Part shown: piece after piece, positions 63,083 through 64,000 of the stretch
Layout of the letters: each line of letters begins with the position of its first letter
Position numbering within the stretch: position 1 is the first letter of the stretch
Assembly (NCBI RefSeq): GCF_036345255.1
Contig: NZ_CP107783.1
Location: 8,983,001-9,047,000, forward strand
DNA length: 64,000 nucleotides
From: Streptomyces sp. NBC_00569
GTDB lineage: Bacteria > Actinomycetota > Actinomycetes > Streptomycetales > Streptomycetaceae
Direction of reading: 5' to 3'
Translations under genes and position numbers: made by a program
The notes under the pieces: model-generated
Databases searched by the model: none
Seen by the model: only the letters and a program-made list of their open reading frames with translations
Told to the model about the DNA's origin: nothing

Positions 63083-63433
63083 TCAGCTGTCCTGGAGCAG
63101 CCCGAGGACGTTGCCGTCGGCGTCGGTGAAGGTGGCGACGAGGCGGCCGCCGCCGACGTCGTGCGCGGCCTCCTTCACGACGGCACCCGCGGCCGTGACC
63201 TCGGCGAGCTTCGCCTCGATGTCCGGCACGTGCCAGTAGGTCACCGGCGAGGTCATGCCCCCGCCACCGGGCACGAGCCCGATGTGCTGGCCCGCGACGT
63301 CGAAGCCGACGTAGTAGGGCGCGTCGGCCGTCGGCTCGGTGCCGAGCAGGGCGACGTACACCGCCTTGGCCTTCGCCAGGTCGGAGACGGGGTGCAGCAC
63401 GGTCTTGATCCCCTGGGTGGAAGAGGTGGTCAT
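63083..63433 (-). CDS. VOC-family (glyoxalase/bleomycin-resistance fold) protein
   Basis: A 116-residue single VOC module (TVLHPVSDLAKAKAVYVALLG, VTYWHVPDIEAKL, ATFTDADGNVLGLLQ). The metal-ligand histidines and glutamate expected for active enzymes are only partly present. The ATG at 63433 has AGGAG five bases upstream; a GTG at 63439 adds two residues. The substrate is unknown. Confidence 0.87.
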   Translation of the reverse strand: MTTSSTQGIKTVLHPVSDLAKAKAVYVALLGTEPTADAPYYVGFDVAGQHIGLVPGGGGMTSPVTYWHVPDIEAKLAEVTAAGAVVKEAAHDVGGGRLVATFTDADGNVLGLLQDS

Positions 63434-63773
63434 GATCACTCCTGAAGGTCGTGGGTGTGGTCGTCGTCCGGTTCGAGGACGGCGGGAGGGCTGCCCTGAG
63501 GGGCGCTGTCCACGGAGTTCAGGCTAGGCGGGGCCCATGACGGGCGCTTCTCCAAAACTGCTCACTTCGGGTGGTCCTCCGCCCCTCCGTGGAGTCGGGC
63601 GCGCGTTCGACTGTTCCGCGCGAAGGGTGGACCGTCGCCCGGCGACGACACCCTGGGGCCGCTCAGGCGTTGGGGTTGCCGTGAGGTCAGTGCAGTGACG
63701 GTTCTGCACGGACTGGGCACGGGCTACGGACGGCGGCGGCGACCGACGGACGAGGGGCAGGAATGTGCGGAGC
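63434..63773. other. 340-base intergenic region
   Basis: Between the VOC gene and the final ATPase gene I see no coding signal with a ribosome binding site, no long hairpin and no repeat. The two genes diverge here, so promoters are expected, but none stands out. Confidence 0.4.
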
Positions 63774-64000
63774 ATGGCGGACGTGTGGACACGCAAGGCC
63801 GGCGACAGCGCGCCGTCGGCGGAGAAGCGCGGACAGATGCCCGGTCCGCTGGTGGGCCGGGAGCGGGAGTCGCAGGACCTGTGCGCGCTCCTGGAGAACC
63901 ATCGACTGGTGACGGTGGCCGGCGAGGTCGGCGTGGGCAAGAGCCGGCTCGCGGCGGAGGCGGTCGCGGATGTCGCGGCGCACGGAGCGGGGCGGCGCGT
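63774..64000 (+). CDS. P-loop ATPase, probably a LuxR/LAL-type regulator, 3' end outside window
   Basis: The frame is open to the window edge; 75 codons are visible. After a short variable start comes MPGPLVGRERESQDL and then the Walker A loop GEVGVGKSRLAAE, the arrangement found at the N-terminus of large LuxR-family (LAL) regulators and related AAA/adenylyl-cyclase-type sensors. The DNA-binding end would lie beyond the window. GGAG precedes the ATG closely. Confidence 0.6.
   Translation, partial: MADVWTRKAGDSAPSAEKRGQMPGPLVGRERESQDLCALLENHRLVTVAGEVGVGKSRLAAEAVADVAAHGAGRR

Noticed and set aside
63524..63940. Minus-strand frame of 138 codons at the right edge
   Set aside because: It is opposite the ATPase gene whose Walker A motif is in the plus frame.

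Overview
The window is about 64 kb of very GC-rich DNA with strongly biased third codon positions and many GTG starts. Its gene content (kdpFABC, alditol oxidase, a GH19 chitinase behind TGGTCTAGACC-type repeats, SpoIIE/PAS phosphatase, DUF1707, DUF5997, CsbD, GNATs) is that of a Streptomyces-type actinomycete chromosome. I see no rRNA, tRNA, transposase, phage gene or CRISPR array. It reads as ordinary chromosome rich in secreted hydrolases, uptake systems and one-gene regulators.

Layout. 1-9.8 kb: the 3' part of an M13 metallopeptidase, then a minus-strand sugar operon (LacI regulator; lipoprotein, two permeases and a GH3 beta-glucosidase joined by GTGA overlaps) and a divergent alditol/xylitol oxidase. 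9.9-19.2 kb: a secreted protein with 45-bp coding repeats, an MBL-fold hydrolase, a secreted beta-helix enzyme with an embedded PDZ-like domain, an ArsR-type regulator with TTTGCAAA operators, a peptide deformylase, an unfamiliar HEAT-repeat protein, an SDR and a GH16 glucanase. 19.5-25 kb: a Vat-like acetyltransferase, a zinc-ribbon/peptidoglycan-binding membrane protein, a coiled-coil/Mrr-nuclease/TerD fusion, and lipoamide dehydrogenase.

25-30.3 kb is a molybdenum locus: a tandem-TOBE molbindin, modA-modB-(22-codon ORF)-modC, two paralogous HTH-TOBE proteins that look leaderless, and a small Mo-cofactor-domain protein transcribed divergently. 30.3-39 kb holds GNATs, a PAS/GAF/SpoIIE/HATPase phosphatase, RidA, a DUF1707 protein, a TetR gene followed by an 18-bp perfect palindrome and two coupled alpha/beta hydrolases, and a further hydrolase. 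39-44.8 kb: a GntR regulator with an overlapping Cache-domain gene, divergent from a potADBC-type polyamine transporter. 44.8-52.9 kb: a glutaminase-STAS fusion, a decayed hydrolase pseudogene, DUF5997 divergent from an HTH-less LysR-type sensor domain across a shared palindrome, an APH-type kinase, a secreted protein, YdeI, the chitinase and a GNAT.

53-57.7 kb is the potassium-uptake operon, with a 27-codon membrane peptide gene coupled in front of kdpF and paired 18-bp direct repeats upstream. No kdpDE is present in the window. 58-64 kb: an aldo/keto reductase with an adjoining formylglycine-generating-enzyme-like gene that lacks one of the two active-site cysteines, CsbD, a UvrA-like class II ABC ATPase, a VOC protein and the start of a P-loop ATPase, possibly a regulator.

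The points I consider most worth a second look are the Mrr-TerD fusion, the peptide ORF linking modB and modC, the AKR/FGE-like pair, the DUF5997/LysR-sensor divergon, and several unusually clean operator-like palindromes next to one-gene regulators. All functions are assigned by reading motifs, without database searches.
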